Source: Anaeroplasma sp902783745 (GTDB lineage: Bacteria; Bacillota_I; Bacilli_A; Acholeplasmatales; Anaeroplasmataceae). Taken from it: a DNA stretch of 64,000 bases. The stretch is from the NCBI GenBank assembly GCA_946617655.1, contig CAMOKL010000001.1:159523-223522 (forward strand), read 5' to 3'. This document shows, piece by piece, positions 44,558 to 53,393 of the stretch. The translations under genes were made by a program, and so were the position numbers. Under the pieces are notes generated by a model, which saw nothing but the letters and a program-made list of their open reading frames with translations, made no database searches and was not told the origin of the DNA. How positions within the stretch are numbered: the stretch's first letter is position 1; each line of letters starts with the position of its first letter.

Positions 44558-45419
44558 TTTTTAACTCCTCCTTTTGGTATACTGAATCCTTATATAAGAA
44601 TCCATCTTCATAATCTAATCCTAATGAATTTAAGATATCAATTCCTTCATCAAATGATATTTTATTATTCTTAAAATCATAAAAACATTTTAATGCTTTA
44701 ATGTATTTATCATTATCTATTTTTAATGAATCAAGATAAGCATATTTAATAAATTGTAATTGATTAATGTTTTTAAATAAATTTAAGATATATGATCTAT
44801 ATACTAATGTACCATTCTTATTCTCAATTATAGGCATAATATCATCTCTTGTAGATTCTTTTAATACTAGATTATCTAAAGCTATATTTTTAGAAATCTT
44901 TTCTCCATATAATGATACTAATTTTCTTTTTGAATAAAACATTAGTCTATATCCAAACATCATCATAAATAAATTTGGTTTTACTTCATTATAAATATCT
45001 ATAGTATCCTTTAATGTTATTTCTTCACTTAATGCTAAATCAATTCCAAATGAATTATATATAGATAAATCCTTAGCATTACATAGCATTGTCATTGGAT
45101 TATAAATTATTCTATTATTTAAATTTAAGTCTAATAAATAATTTAATAAACCTGTATCTGTTACATAAAAATATATATCATTATAATCTTTATACTTAAG
45201 TATAAAAGGCTTAACATCTACCATATCATTTGGATGCATAATCTTATCAAAGGATAAAATTATTTTTTTATTATTATCCCTTAAATAATTAATTGCCTCA
45301 TCTAAATTTAAGTCATTATATACCATAGAATAAGAAGGCAGCATTAATAATGCTGCATCAATATATGAAATGTATTCAGTTAATTCTAAATTTGTATAAA
45401 TACTTGATACAATTTCCAT
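44550..45419 (-). CDS. Small U32-family partner protein (YrrN-like)
   Basis: 289-residue protein placed where YrrN is expected next to the YrrO-like gene. The NRIIYNPMTMLCNA segment and the (beta/alpha)-rich pattern fit the small U32 branch, which lacks the Fe-S cysteines. Likely partner in tRNA U34 hydroxylation. It is divergent, so the assignment leans on context. Confidence 0.72.
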   Translation of the reverse strand: MEIVSSIYTNLELTEYISYIDAALLMLPSYSMVYNDLNLDEAINYLRDNNKKIILSFDKIMHPNDMVDVKPFILKYKDYNDIYFYVTDTGLLNYLLDLNLNNRIIYNPMTMLCNAKDLSIYNSFGIDLALSEEITLKDTIDIYNEVKPNLFMMMFGYRLMFYSKRKLVSLYGEKISKNIALDNLVLKESTRDDIMPIIENKNGTLVYRSYILNLFKNINQLQFIKYAYLDSLKIDNDKYIKALKCFYDFKNNKISFDEGIDILNSLGLDYEDGFLYKDSVYQKEELKND

Positions 45420-45433
45420 ATTTACTCCTTTAA

Positions 45434-46852
45434 TTAAAATCTGAAAGTACCCTTTCCTTTGCCCTTGCCCTTTTTAACCTTAGGCTGTTGCATACCTGAG
45501 TAGTTTCCATTTTTTACTTGTTGTTGCATACGCTTCATATCGTCTTCGTTCATATTTTTCATTTGCTTCATAGATTGTTTCATTTGAGCAAGTGATTCTC
45601 TTAATTTATTAACTTCTTGAATTGAACGACCTGAACCTTTTGCAATACGATCACGTCTTTTGAATTCCTTTTCAATTAATTCAGGATGTTTTCTTTCTTC
45701 TTCAGTCATTGATGTGATTATAGCTTCAATTTTATCAAATGCCTTATCATCAACATTAGCTAAAGCTGATTTCATTTTACCCATACCAGGTAAGAATCCT
45801 AATATATGAGATAATGAACCCATTCTTTTAATCATCTTAAATTGCTTTAATAGGTCATTATAATTAAATGAATCAGACATCATTCTTTCAGCTGCTGATT
45901 TCATTTCATCTTCTGAAATGTTTGCTTGAGCTTCATCAATTAATGTTAAAACATCACCCATTCCAAGTATACGATCAGCTAAACGATCTGGATAGAATAC
46001 TTCTAATGCATCTAGTTTTTCACCATTTGACATTAATTTAATAGGAATACCTGTCATTTCCTTAATTGATAATGCTGCACCACCACGTGTATCACCATCA
46101 AGCTTTGTTAAGATAATACCTGTAACATCTAAATCCTTATGGAATGATAAAGCAACATTAACTGCATCCTGACCAGCCATTGAATCTACTGTTAATAATA
46201 TTTCATCTGGATGTGCTATTTCTTTAACGTTCTTTAATTCCTGCATCATAGCTTCATCAATTTGTAAACGACCTGCAGTATCTATGATTACGAAATTAGC
46301 GCCAGCTTCTTTTGCTTGCTTTAAGCCTTCCTTAACAATGTTTTCTGCTTTTTCTTTAGTACCATTTTCATAAATAGGTACATTGATTTGTTTAGATAAT
46401 GTAACTAGCTGATCAACTGCTGCTGGTCTATAAATATCAGCTGCAATTAAGAATGGCTTAAGCTTTTTAGTTTTTCTATAGAATAACGCAAGCTTACCTG
46501 CTGCAGTTGTTTTACCTGTACCTTGTAAACCGGCCATCATTACAACTGTCATACCACTCTTCTTTTGGTTAATTTCAACAACTTCATCACCCAAAACCTT
46601 TTTTAATTCTTCACGAACAATTTTTACAACCTGTTGTCCTGGGTTTAAGCCCTTCATAATCTTTTCGCCAAGGGCTTCTTCTTTTATGTCAGCTAAGAAT
46701 TTCTTTACAACCTTATAATTAACATCGGCTTCAAGTAAAGATAATCTTACTTCTCTTAACATGTCATCAATATCTTTTTCATTTAGCTTACCTTTACCAG
46801 TAAGTCTTCTAAGTCCCATTTGTAAGCGACTTGATAAGCTATCAAATGCCAT
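45434..46852 (-). CDS. ffh: Signal recognition particle GTPase Ffh
   Basis: 472-residue SRP54. N domain, then G domain with GLQGTGKTTAAGKLA and DTAGRLQ, then a Met-rich M domain (KQSMKQMKNMNEDDMKRMQQ) that binds signal peptides and SRP RNA, ending in a Lys/Gly tail. The ATG at 46852 follows GGAGGAG; an earlier in-frame Met overlaps that site. Confidence 0.97.
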   Translation of the reverse strand: MAFDSLSSRLQMGLRRLTGKGKLNEKDIDDMLREVRLSLLEADVNYKVVKKFLADIKEEALGEKIMKGLNPGQQVVKIVREELKKVLGDEVVEINQKKSGMTVVMMAGLQGTGKTTAAGKLALFYRKTKKLKPFLIAADIYRPAAVDQLVTLSKQINVPIYENGTKEKAENIVKEGLKQAKEAGANFVIIDTAGRLQIDEAMMQELKNVKEIAHPDEILLTVDSMAGQDAVNVALSFHKDLDVTGIILTKLDGDTRGGAALSIKEMTGIPIKLMSNGEKLDALEVFYPDRLADRILGMGDVLTLIDEAQANISEDEMKSAAERMMSDSFNYNDLLKQFKMIKRMGSLSHILGFLPGMGKMKSALANVDDKAFDKIEAIITSMTEEERKHPELIEKEFKRRDRIAKGSGRSIQEVNKLRESLAQMKQSMKQMKNMNEDDMKRMQQQVKNGNYSGMQQPKVKKGKGKGKGTFRF

Positions 46853-46854
46853 AA

Positions 46855-47154
46855 TTAAATCTCCTCCCAAATGATATTAGAAATCAATTCTTTAATATCA
46901 TCATTTACTTCTAAAGATTCAAGTTTAAAGATTTTTTTCTTTAAATGTAATTTTTCTTCATATTCATAAAGTGCTTTTTCAACTCTTTTTATTTGATCAA
47001 AAACTGCATTTCTTGAAACATTATTATTACTTGCAATCTCGCTTAAAGATAAATCCATATAAAAATAATCTTCAAAATATGTTTTTTGTTTATCAGTTAA
47101 AAGCTCTTTATAAATATCATATAATTCTATTAAATCTTCTCTATTATCTTGCAT
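46855..47154 (-). CDS. ylxM: YlxM, SRP-associated regulator
   Basis: 99-residue helix-turn-helix protein (UPF0122) with YFEDYFYMDLSLSEIASNNN and VSRNAVFDQIKR. In Firmicutes it lies next to ffh and modulates SRP. It shares one base with the ftsY stop. Confidence 0.92.
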   Translation of the reverse strand: MQDNREDLIELYDIYKELLTDKQKTYFEDYFYMDLSLSEIASNNNVSRNAVFDQIKRVEKALYEYEEKLHLKKKIFKLESLEVNDDIKELISNIIWEEI

Positions 47155-48134
47155 TATTTCTTATCCTCATCAAAGAAGTCAGCAAATAATCCATATAAAT
47201 AGTTTTCAATATCAAATATTTCTAGGTCATCAACCTTTTCGCCAAGACCAATATATTTAATAGGTATTCCAAGCTCATGTCTTATTGCAAGTACAATACC
47301 ACCCTTAGATGTACCATCAAGCTTTGTTAATACAATACCAGATACATCTGTTGCCTCACCAAAAGCCTTAGCTTGTGACATTCCATTTTGTCCTGTTGTT
47401 GCATCAACAACTAATAAAGTTTCATGTGGTGCATCAGGCATTTCTTTTTGTAATACTCTTTTCATCTTAGAAAGCTCAGCCATAAGGTTTGCTTTATTTT
47501 GAAGACGACCTGCAGTATCACATAATAGCATATCATAGCCTTCATTTTTAGCTTTAACAATTGCATCATACATTACAGATGAAGGGTCAGCACCAGCTTC
47601 TCTTGAAATAAAATCAACGCCAGTTCTTTCTGCCCATACCTTAAGCTGTTCAATTGCACCAGCACGGAATGTATCTCCTGCTGCAACTAAAACCTTCTTG
47701 CCTTGCTTCTTATACTGATTTGCAATCTTACCAATTGATGTTGTCTTACCAGCACCATTAACACCAACAAATAATACAACAGTTAAACCGTCCTTATTAA
47801 TATTTAAGTTAGCATTAACGATTTCACCATTTAAATAGATTTCAAACATTCTATCAATGATCATTTCTTGTAAAAGCTTAACATCAGTAATTTGCTTATC
47901 TCTTACCTCATCTCTTAGACCATCGATAAAATCAACAACAGTATCTACACCGATATCTGCCATAATGAATACTTCTTCTAATCTATCAAATAATTCATCA
48001 TCAATTTCATTAGATCCATTTAACAATTCAGAAAGTGATTTTAATGCACCTTCTCTTGTCTTATGAAGACCTAATTTATATTTTTCTTCTTTTTTCTTAT
48101 CTTTTTTACGTTTAAATAAATCAAAAAATCCCAT
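47154..48134 (-). CDS. ftsY: SRP receptor FtsY
   Basis: 326-residue receptor for SRP with a short charged N-terminus, NG domain with GVNGAGKTTSIGKIA and DTAGRLQ. Start ATG at 48134 after GGAG; GTG three codons earlier is in frame. In most Firmicutes smc lies directly upstream; here topA does. Confidence 0.95.
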   Translation of the reverse strand: MGFFDLFKRKKDKKKEEKYKLGLHKTREGALKSLSELLNGSNEIDDELFDRLEEVFIMADIGVDTVVDFIDGLRDEVRDKQITDVKLLQEMIIDRMFEIYLNGEIVNANLNINKDGLTVVLFVGVNGAGKTTSIGKIANQYKKQGKKVLVAAGDTFRAGAIEQLKVWAERTGVDFISREAGADPSSVMYDAIVKAKNEGYDMLLCDTAGRLQNKANLMAELSKMKRVLQKEMPDAPHETLLVVDATTGQNGMSQAKAFGEATDVSGIVLTKLDGTSKGGIVLAIRHELGIPIKYIGLGEKVDDLEIFDIENYLYGLFADFFDEDKK

Positions 48135-48157
48135 AGATTTCACTCCATATCGAAGAT

Positions 48158-48166
48158 ATTATAACA
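48158..48166 (-). promoter_or_regulatory. Extended -10 promoter of ftsY-ylxM-ffh
   Basis: TGTTATAAT on the minus strand, 24 bases before the ftsY start, without a clear -35. Confidence 0.55.
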
Positions 48167-48189
48167 TAAAAATTTATTTAAAAAAGGAA

Positions 48190-48213
48190 AAATAGGGAAA
48201 AATTTCCCTATTT
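48190..48213 (-). terminator. Terminator of topA
   Basis: 11-bp stem (AAATAGGGAAA with TTTCCCTATTT), 2-base apparent loop that will open further, followed by TTTCC on the minus strand. Confidence 0.75.
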
Positions 48214-48227
48214 CTTTTTATTAAAGC

Positions 48228-50729
48228 TTATTCTTCTTCATTATCATCTATAGGAGCATCTAATCCAAGTTCTAAAACAATCTTGTTATACTCTTCTAAA
48301 GATACAATATTTTTACATTTTGGAAAGTTAGAACAACCATAGAATTTATTGCCTTTGTTCTTACCAGACTTAGCAATTCTTTCTATTAATCTACCCTTCT
48401 TACAAGATGGACATGTAACAACAGTCTCAATAGGACCTAAATCCATTTCTTCTTGTACATAGTTTGCTGTAGGATCATCACATCTCTTTGAGCAGTATAA
48501 TTCTCCATCCTTATTTCTAAGCATTATAGCACCACATCTATCACATACCTCATTAGTTGGGCAGTCGTTATATAAAACCTTACATTTAGGGAAATTTGAG
48601 CATGAATAGAACACATTTCCTCTATTTCTTCCTCTTAATGCTGTATGCTTAACGAAATGACCAGTCTTACATGATGGACATTTAACATCAATTACATCAT
48701 TACAATGCTTACTACAATATTCCTTCATATCCTTATCAAGTAACATCATAGCTCCACAGTTTGGACAGATGTCATGTGTTGGCTTATCATTAAATATTGT
48801 TTTACATTTTGGATAATCCTTACATGCATAATAAGTATTACCTTTATTCTTACCAGACTTAGCAACCTTACTAAATAGATTATATTTATTACAAGTAGGA
48901 CATAGAATTCCTGTATCAGTGTCTTCAAGCTCTTCTTTTTTAATATATTTACAATCAGGATAATTTGAACATGAAACGAATTCACCATACTTACCTAATC
49001 TTATTACAAGCTTATTTCCACAAATAGGGCAAATCTCATCTGTTTCAATAGGATATTTAGAATCCATATTACTTGCTGCCTCTTCATACTGAGACATAAA
49101 ATCAGAATAAAATCTATTTAATACATTTATCTTTTTTTCTTTTGCTTGCGCAATTTCATCAAGGTCTGTTTCCATTTCAGCAGTATAACCTACATTAATT
49201 ATCTTTTCAAAATAATCCTGTAGCTTATCGCTTGTAAGCATACCTTGTTCAGTTGGAACAATTGATTTCTTGTCAAGTTTGATGTAATCTCTATCCTTTA
49301 ATGTTTTAATTGTTTGTGCATAAGTTGATGGTCTACCTATTCCAAGGGTTTCCATATCCTTAATAATAGATGCTTCAGTATATCTCTTTTTAGGTTCAGT
49401 TTGTTTGTCTAAAATATTTATACTGTTAGCAGTATATTTATCACCAGTTTTAAATAAAGGTAGGATACTATCTTCATCATTATCATCTTTATATACCTTT
49501 AAATAACCATCAAATATAATTTGAGAACCAGACACATTCCATAATGAGTCAGTGTTTTCAAAAATAACATTTGTTTGATTAAATATCGCATTAGACATTA
49601 AAGATGCTAATGTTCTTTTATAAATTAAATTATAAAGCTTATATTGATCAGATGTTAAATACTCTTTTATAATTTCTGGTTGTCTTGCAATAGATGTTGG
49701 TCTTATACCTTCATGTGCATCCTGCATACCCTTTTGATTCTTCTTATGAACACTTCCTAAATAATTATTACCATATTTAGAATTTATAAAACCAGTAGCT
49801 TCTTTTACAAATGAATCAGCAAGTCTTGTAGAGTCAGTTCTCATATAAGTAATTAAACCGACTTCTTCATGACCAACTTTTACACCTTCATATAATGATT
49901 GTGCAACACTCATTGTACGTGTTGGTGAGAATCCTAGCTTAGATGATGCATCTTGCTGTAATGTAGATGTTGTAAATGTTGGCTGTGGCTGTCTTGTAAC
50001 TTTTTTAGTTACAATATCAGATACAACAAATTCATTAAGTCTTGGTGCTAAATCTTCTAATATACTTCTATCTGTAATTCTATTCTTAGAAGTTATAGAA
50101 AAATCTTTAATCTTATTTAATTTTAATTTAAAACCATCAAAAATGGCTTCCATTTCATAATAAGCAGTTGGAATAAAAGCTCTTATTTCTTTTTCTAGAT
50201 TACATATTAATAATAATACTACAGATTGAACACGTCCTGCAGACTTAGAACCTATCTTCTTTTGTAAAAGCTTAGATAGCTTAAAACCTAAAATTCTATC
50301 AATGATTCTTCTAGTCTCTTGACTTGAAACCATATCTTGATTAATCTTATGAGGATTTTTAAGTGCTTCTAATACAGCAGTTTTTGTTATTTCATGGAAT
50401 TCAATTCTATTATTATCATTAAAGCTTAAACCTAAAATTTTTGCAAGGTGCCAAGCAATAGCCTCTCCCTCACGATCGGGGTCGGATGCTAAGAACACTT
50501 GATGTCCCTTACATGCTTTTTTTAATTCATTAACTAATTTTGCCTTTTCTGGCATAACCACATAATCAGCAGTAAATCCATTTTCAATATCAATGCCTAA
50601 ACCGCCTTTTCCCTTTGTTGAAAGGTCAGATACATGGCCCATACTTGACAAGACAGTATATCCATCTCCTAAAAACGATTTGATGGAATGTGTCTTAGTT
50701 GGTGATTCCACAATTATGATTTTATCCAT
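48228..50729 (-). CDS. topA: DNA topoisomerase I with six zinc-binding clusters
   Basis: 833-residue type IA topoisomerase. Toprim residues include ESPTK at 8-12 and SDPDREGE at 82-89; the catalytic Tyr295 is in GLITYMRTD. The C-terminal 270 residues hold six cysteine clusters at about 567-593, 610-642, 655-676, 684-716, 729-750 and 773-805. Four are of the topoisomerase C4 type (CPxC...GCSNFPKC); two (655-676 and 729-750) have a CxxC...CSKxC pattern. B. subtilis TopA is about 691 residues with three. It relaxes negative supercoils. Confidence 0.95.
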   Translation of the reverse strand: MDKIIIVESPTKTHSIKSFLGDGYTVLSSMGHVSDLSTKGKGGLGIDIENGFTADYVVMPEKAKLVNELKKACKGHQVFLASDPDREGEAIAWHLAKILGLSFNDNNRIEFHEITKTAVLEALKNPHKINQDMVSSQETRRIIDRILGFKLSKLLQKKIGSKSAGRVQSVVLLLICNLEKEIRAFIPTAYYEMEAIFDGFKLKLNKIKDFSITSKNRITDRSILEDLAPRLNEFVVSDIVTKKVTRQPQPTFTTSTLQQDASSKLGFSPTRTMSVAQSLYEGVKVGHEEVGLITYMRTDSTRLADSFVKEATGFINSKYGNNYLGSVHKKNQKGMQDAHEGIRPTSIARQPEIIKEYLTSDQYKLYNLIYKRTLASLMSNAIFNQTNVIFENTDSLWNVSGSQIIFDGYLKVYKDDNDEDSILPLFKTGDKYTANSINILDKQTEPKKRYTEASIIKDMETLGIGRPSTYAQTIKTLKDRDYIKLDKKSIVPTEQGMLTSDKLQDYFEKIINVGYTAEMETDLDEIAQAKEKKINVLNRFYSDFMSQYEEAASNMDSKYPIETDEICPICGNKLVIRLGKYGEFVSCSNYPDCKYIKKEELEDTDTGILCPTCNKYNLFSKVAKSGKNKGNTYYACKDYPKCKTIFNDKPTHDICPNCGAMMLLDKDMKEYCSKHCNDVIDVKCPSCKTGHFVKHTALRGRNRGNVFYSCSNFPKCKVLYNDCPTNEVCDRCGAIMLRNKDGELYCSKRCDDPTANYVQEEMDLGPIETVVTCPSCKKGRLIERIAKSGKNKGNKFYGCSNFPKCKNIVSLEEYNKIVLELGLDAPIDDNEEE

Positions 50730-50753
50730 ACTATCACCGTCCTAACGCCCTTA

Positions 50754-50782
50754 ATCTTATTTCAAAAACAATATAAAGTCAA
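50754..50782 (-). promoter_or_regulatory. Promoter of topA
   Basis: TTGACT and TAAGAT separated by 17 bases on the minus strand, in the 190-base gap between rnhB and topA. Confidence 0.65.
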
Positions 50783-50884
50783 GGACATATTTTTTCTTTA
50801 TCCTTATATAAAATATATAAATATTTTATGAAAATAATTAGAATTTTATAAAAAGTTCATTAAAATATTTTTGAAAAAATAAAA

Positions 50885-50921
50885 TAGGGAAATAATGTCT
50901 ATTTCTAAACATTACTCCCTA
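50885..50921 (-). terminator. Terminator of the ftsK-lepB-ylqF-rnhB operon
   Basis: Imperfect stem (TAGGGA plus TAATGT with ACATTA plus TCCCTA), followed by TTTTATTTTTTC on the minus strand. It overlaps the rnhB stop codon. Confidence 0.82.
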
Positions 50922-51614
50922 ATTCTCTTCATGATTATAATCTTCATTATCCTCATCAAATAAATCTAATTGGAATTGTCTATTCTTTTGGATAATATCT
51001 GATACTGGTGCATAAGTTTTTCTATGAATTTTAGATGGACCATATTTATAAATTGCTTCTATATGTGATTTAGTACCATACCCCTTATGATTCTTAAATC
51101 CATAATTAGGATATTTTATATCCATCTTTTCCATATAATGATCTCTTGATACTTTTGCTAAAATAGATGCTGCTGCAATAGAAGCTGATAAGGCATCACC
51201 ATGAATTATTGATGTATGATCAATTTTTAATTCATCCATAGGCATCGCATCAATTAATACATGTTCTGGTTGTATTTTTAAACCTAATATTGCTTCAAAC
51301 ATACCTTTTTTAGTTGCTTGATAAATATTTAAGTTATCTATATCCTTAACTGAAACATAAATAATTTTATAAGCCTTACATCTTTTAATTATTTCCTTAT
51401 AAAGCTCTTCTCTTTTTTTCTCAGATATTTGCTTAGAATCAAATAAGCCTGGAATCCTATCAAATTCATCTAATATTACAGACGCAACAACAACAGGTCC
51501 TGCAAGAGGTCCTCTTCCTGCTTCATCAACACCTGCAATTAATTTAACTCCACTATCGTATAAATCATTTTCATATTTATACATATCTATATCATCATAT
51601 TTGTGGTGTCTCAT
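50919..51614 (-). CDS. rnhB: Ribonuclease HII
   Basis: 231-residue RNase HII that cuts RNA in RNA-DNA hybrids. The N-terminal motif AGVDEAGRGPLAGPVV supplies Asp30 and Glu31; the second acidic site is in HVLIDAMP. The ATG at 51614 has GGAAGGA upstream and overlaps ylqF by 20 bases. Confidence 0.96.
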   Translation of the reverse strand: MRHHKYDDIDMYKYENDLYDSGVKLIAGVDEAGRGPLAGPVVVASVILDEFDRIPGLFDSKQISEKKREELYKEIIKRCKAYKIIYVSVKDIDNLNIYQATKKGMFEAILGLKIQPEHVLIDAMPMDELKIDHTSIIHGDALSASIAAASILAKVSRDHYMEKMDIKYPNYGFKNHKGYGTKSHIEAIYKYGPSKIHRKTYAPVSDIIQKNRQFQLDLFDEDNEDYNHEEN

Positions 51615-52449
51615 AGCTCATCCTTCCAATCTTAACATTTCTTAAGTCATATAAAAATAATTTTACAGCTCTATCGAAATCAATTATTCCACCCTTTTTA
51701 AGGGCACCTCTTCTTATACCAATCTCTTCTAAAATTTGATATGAATCTTTTGAATCTATATCTATAATATCATATCTTTTCATTAATAAGTCTTTATAAT
51801 ATTCTTTTATATAATCAATAGCTCTTATGGTTAATTCATTTAAATCTAATATATCATCTTTAATAGAACCAGCCATAAATAGTTTTAAACCAACAGTTTG
51901 GTCTTCAAACTTTGGCCATAATACACCTGGTGTATCAAGTAATCTTAAAGAGTCTTCTATTTGAATCCAACTTTCACTCTTTGTAACACCTGGCTTATCA
52001 CCAACAACTACAGCCTTTCTTTTCGCAAGCTTATTAATTAAAGTAGATTTACCAACATTAGGTATACCAACAATCATAGCTTTGATATCCTTAGATTTAA
52101 TTCCTTTATCCATTCTTTTCTTAAATAATTCTTCTAATGCTTTATTACAATAAGGAATTATTTGCTTAATATTATAATTTGCTTCACTATCAATATCTAA
52201 TGCTAAAATATTGTTATTTTTATAATAATTAATCCATTCTTTAGTTACCTTTGGATCAGCCATTTGAGCTTTTGTAAGAATAACTAAACGTGGTTTATTC
52301 TTAATAATATCATTTAAAAGAGGATTAGTTGATGAATATGGAATTCTTGCATCCTTAAGTTCAATAACTAAATCAACCTTCTTAATATATTCTTCAATTT
52401 CTCTTTTAGCCTTAGCCATATGGCCAGGGAACCACTGAATGTCTTTCAT
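51595..52449 (-). CDS. ylqF: Ribosome biogenesis GTPase YlqF/RbgA
   Basis: 284-residue circularly permuted GTPase needed for late 50S assembly. The permuted order is visible: LTKAQMAD (G4) precedes GIPNVGKSTLINKL (G1) and DTPGVLWP (G3). Start IQWFPGHMAKAKREI is typical. Coupled to rnhB as in Bacillus. Confidence 0.96.
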   Translation of the reverse strand: MKDIQWFPGHMAKAKREIEEYIKKVDLVIELKDARIPYSSTNPLLNDIIKNKPRLVILTKAQMADPKVTKEWINYYKNNNILALDIDSEANYNIKQIIPYCNKALEELFKKRMDKGIKSKDIKAMIVGIPNVGKSTLINKLAKRKAVVVGDKPGVTKSESWIQIEDSLRLLDTPGVLWPKFEDQTVGLKLFMAGSIKDDILDLNELTIRAIDYIKEYYKDLLMKRYDIIDIDSKDSYQILEEIGIRRGALKKGGIIDFDRAVKLFLYDLRNVKIGRMSYETPQI

Positions 52450-52458
52450 AAAAAACTC

Positions 52459-53376
52459 CTAAAATGAACCAAATTTATTAAATGGGAATAGTCTAAAAAT
52501 AGCCTTACCAAATACAGATTTTGTAGATATTACACCAAATACACGACTATCTAATGAATTAGTTCTATTATCACCAAATACCAATAAATAACCCTTTGGT
52601 ACAGTGATAGTTGTTGCAGTATCTAATTCCATATCAGTATATGTATTAGTAATATTATTAATTGACTTTAAAATACTATACCAGCAATCATCTGCAGATT
52701 CAATTGAAATAGTATTACTAAAATCTGAAATATTATCATCATTTACATAAAATAGATTATTTTCATAATCAAATGTTAACACATCATCTTTAGTTGCAAT
52801 AACTCTTTTGATATAAAATGAATGTGAATCATCATTATTAAATCCTGTTGATTGATAATCATGTGAATCAAATATTACAACATCACCCTTTTTAGGTACA
52901 TAGAATAGGTTAGATGCAATAATTGCATCACCATCCTCAAATGTAGGATACATACTACTTCCCACAACTACACATGGAGTTGCAACAAAGATAAGCAAGA
53001 ATAATAATAATGAAAAGCATTTTGCTATAAATGATAATAAATCAAGCTTATTATCAAGTTTTAATACTAAAGGATACCAATCCTTATTAAATTTATATTT
53101 ATATAAAATTAATATTATAGTTAATGCTAAATAATATCCAAAGAATAATATAGTAGATATCAAATATATTACTAATCCTAATGCTTTTACATTACCAATA
53201 AATGAACCAAATATATTTGAAAACATTACAATTCTTGAAATATTAATTAAAGTAGTTAAAAGTAATACAAATGATATAGATAAAAATACAATAATTTTTA
53301 TAAATAATTTTTTCTTTTCCTCAATAGATGAATCTATAGAGGAATTGTTATTATTAAGATTTATGTTATTTTCCAT
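52459..53376 (-). CDS. lepB: Signal peptidase I
   Basis: 305-residue type I signal peptidase. Catalytic Ser141 is in VGSSMYPTFEDGD, Lys190 in FYIKRVIA, and the GDNRTNSLDSR box is near the end. The N-terminal 135 residues hold four predicted membrane helices, more than the usual one in Firmicutes. It lies 17 bases after ftsK. Confidence 0.93.
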   Translation of the reverse strand: MENNINLNNNNSSIDSSIEEKKKLFIKIIVFLSISFVLLLTTLINISRIVMFSNIFGSFIGNVKALGLVIYLISTILFFGYYLALTIILILYKYKFNKDWYPLVLKLDNKLDLLSFIAKCFSLLLFLLIFVATPCVVVGSSMYPTFEDGDAIIASNLFYVPKKGDVVIFDSHDYQSTGFNNDDSHSFYIKRVIATKDDVLTFDYENNLFYVNDDNISDFSNTISIESADDCWYSILKSINNITNTYTDMELDTATTITVPKGYLLVFGDNRTNSLDSRVFGVISTKSVFGKAIFRLFPFNKFGSF

Positions 53377-53393
53377 AGATTCACCTAATAATT

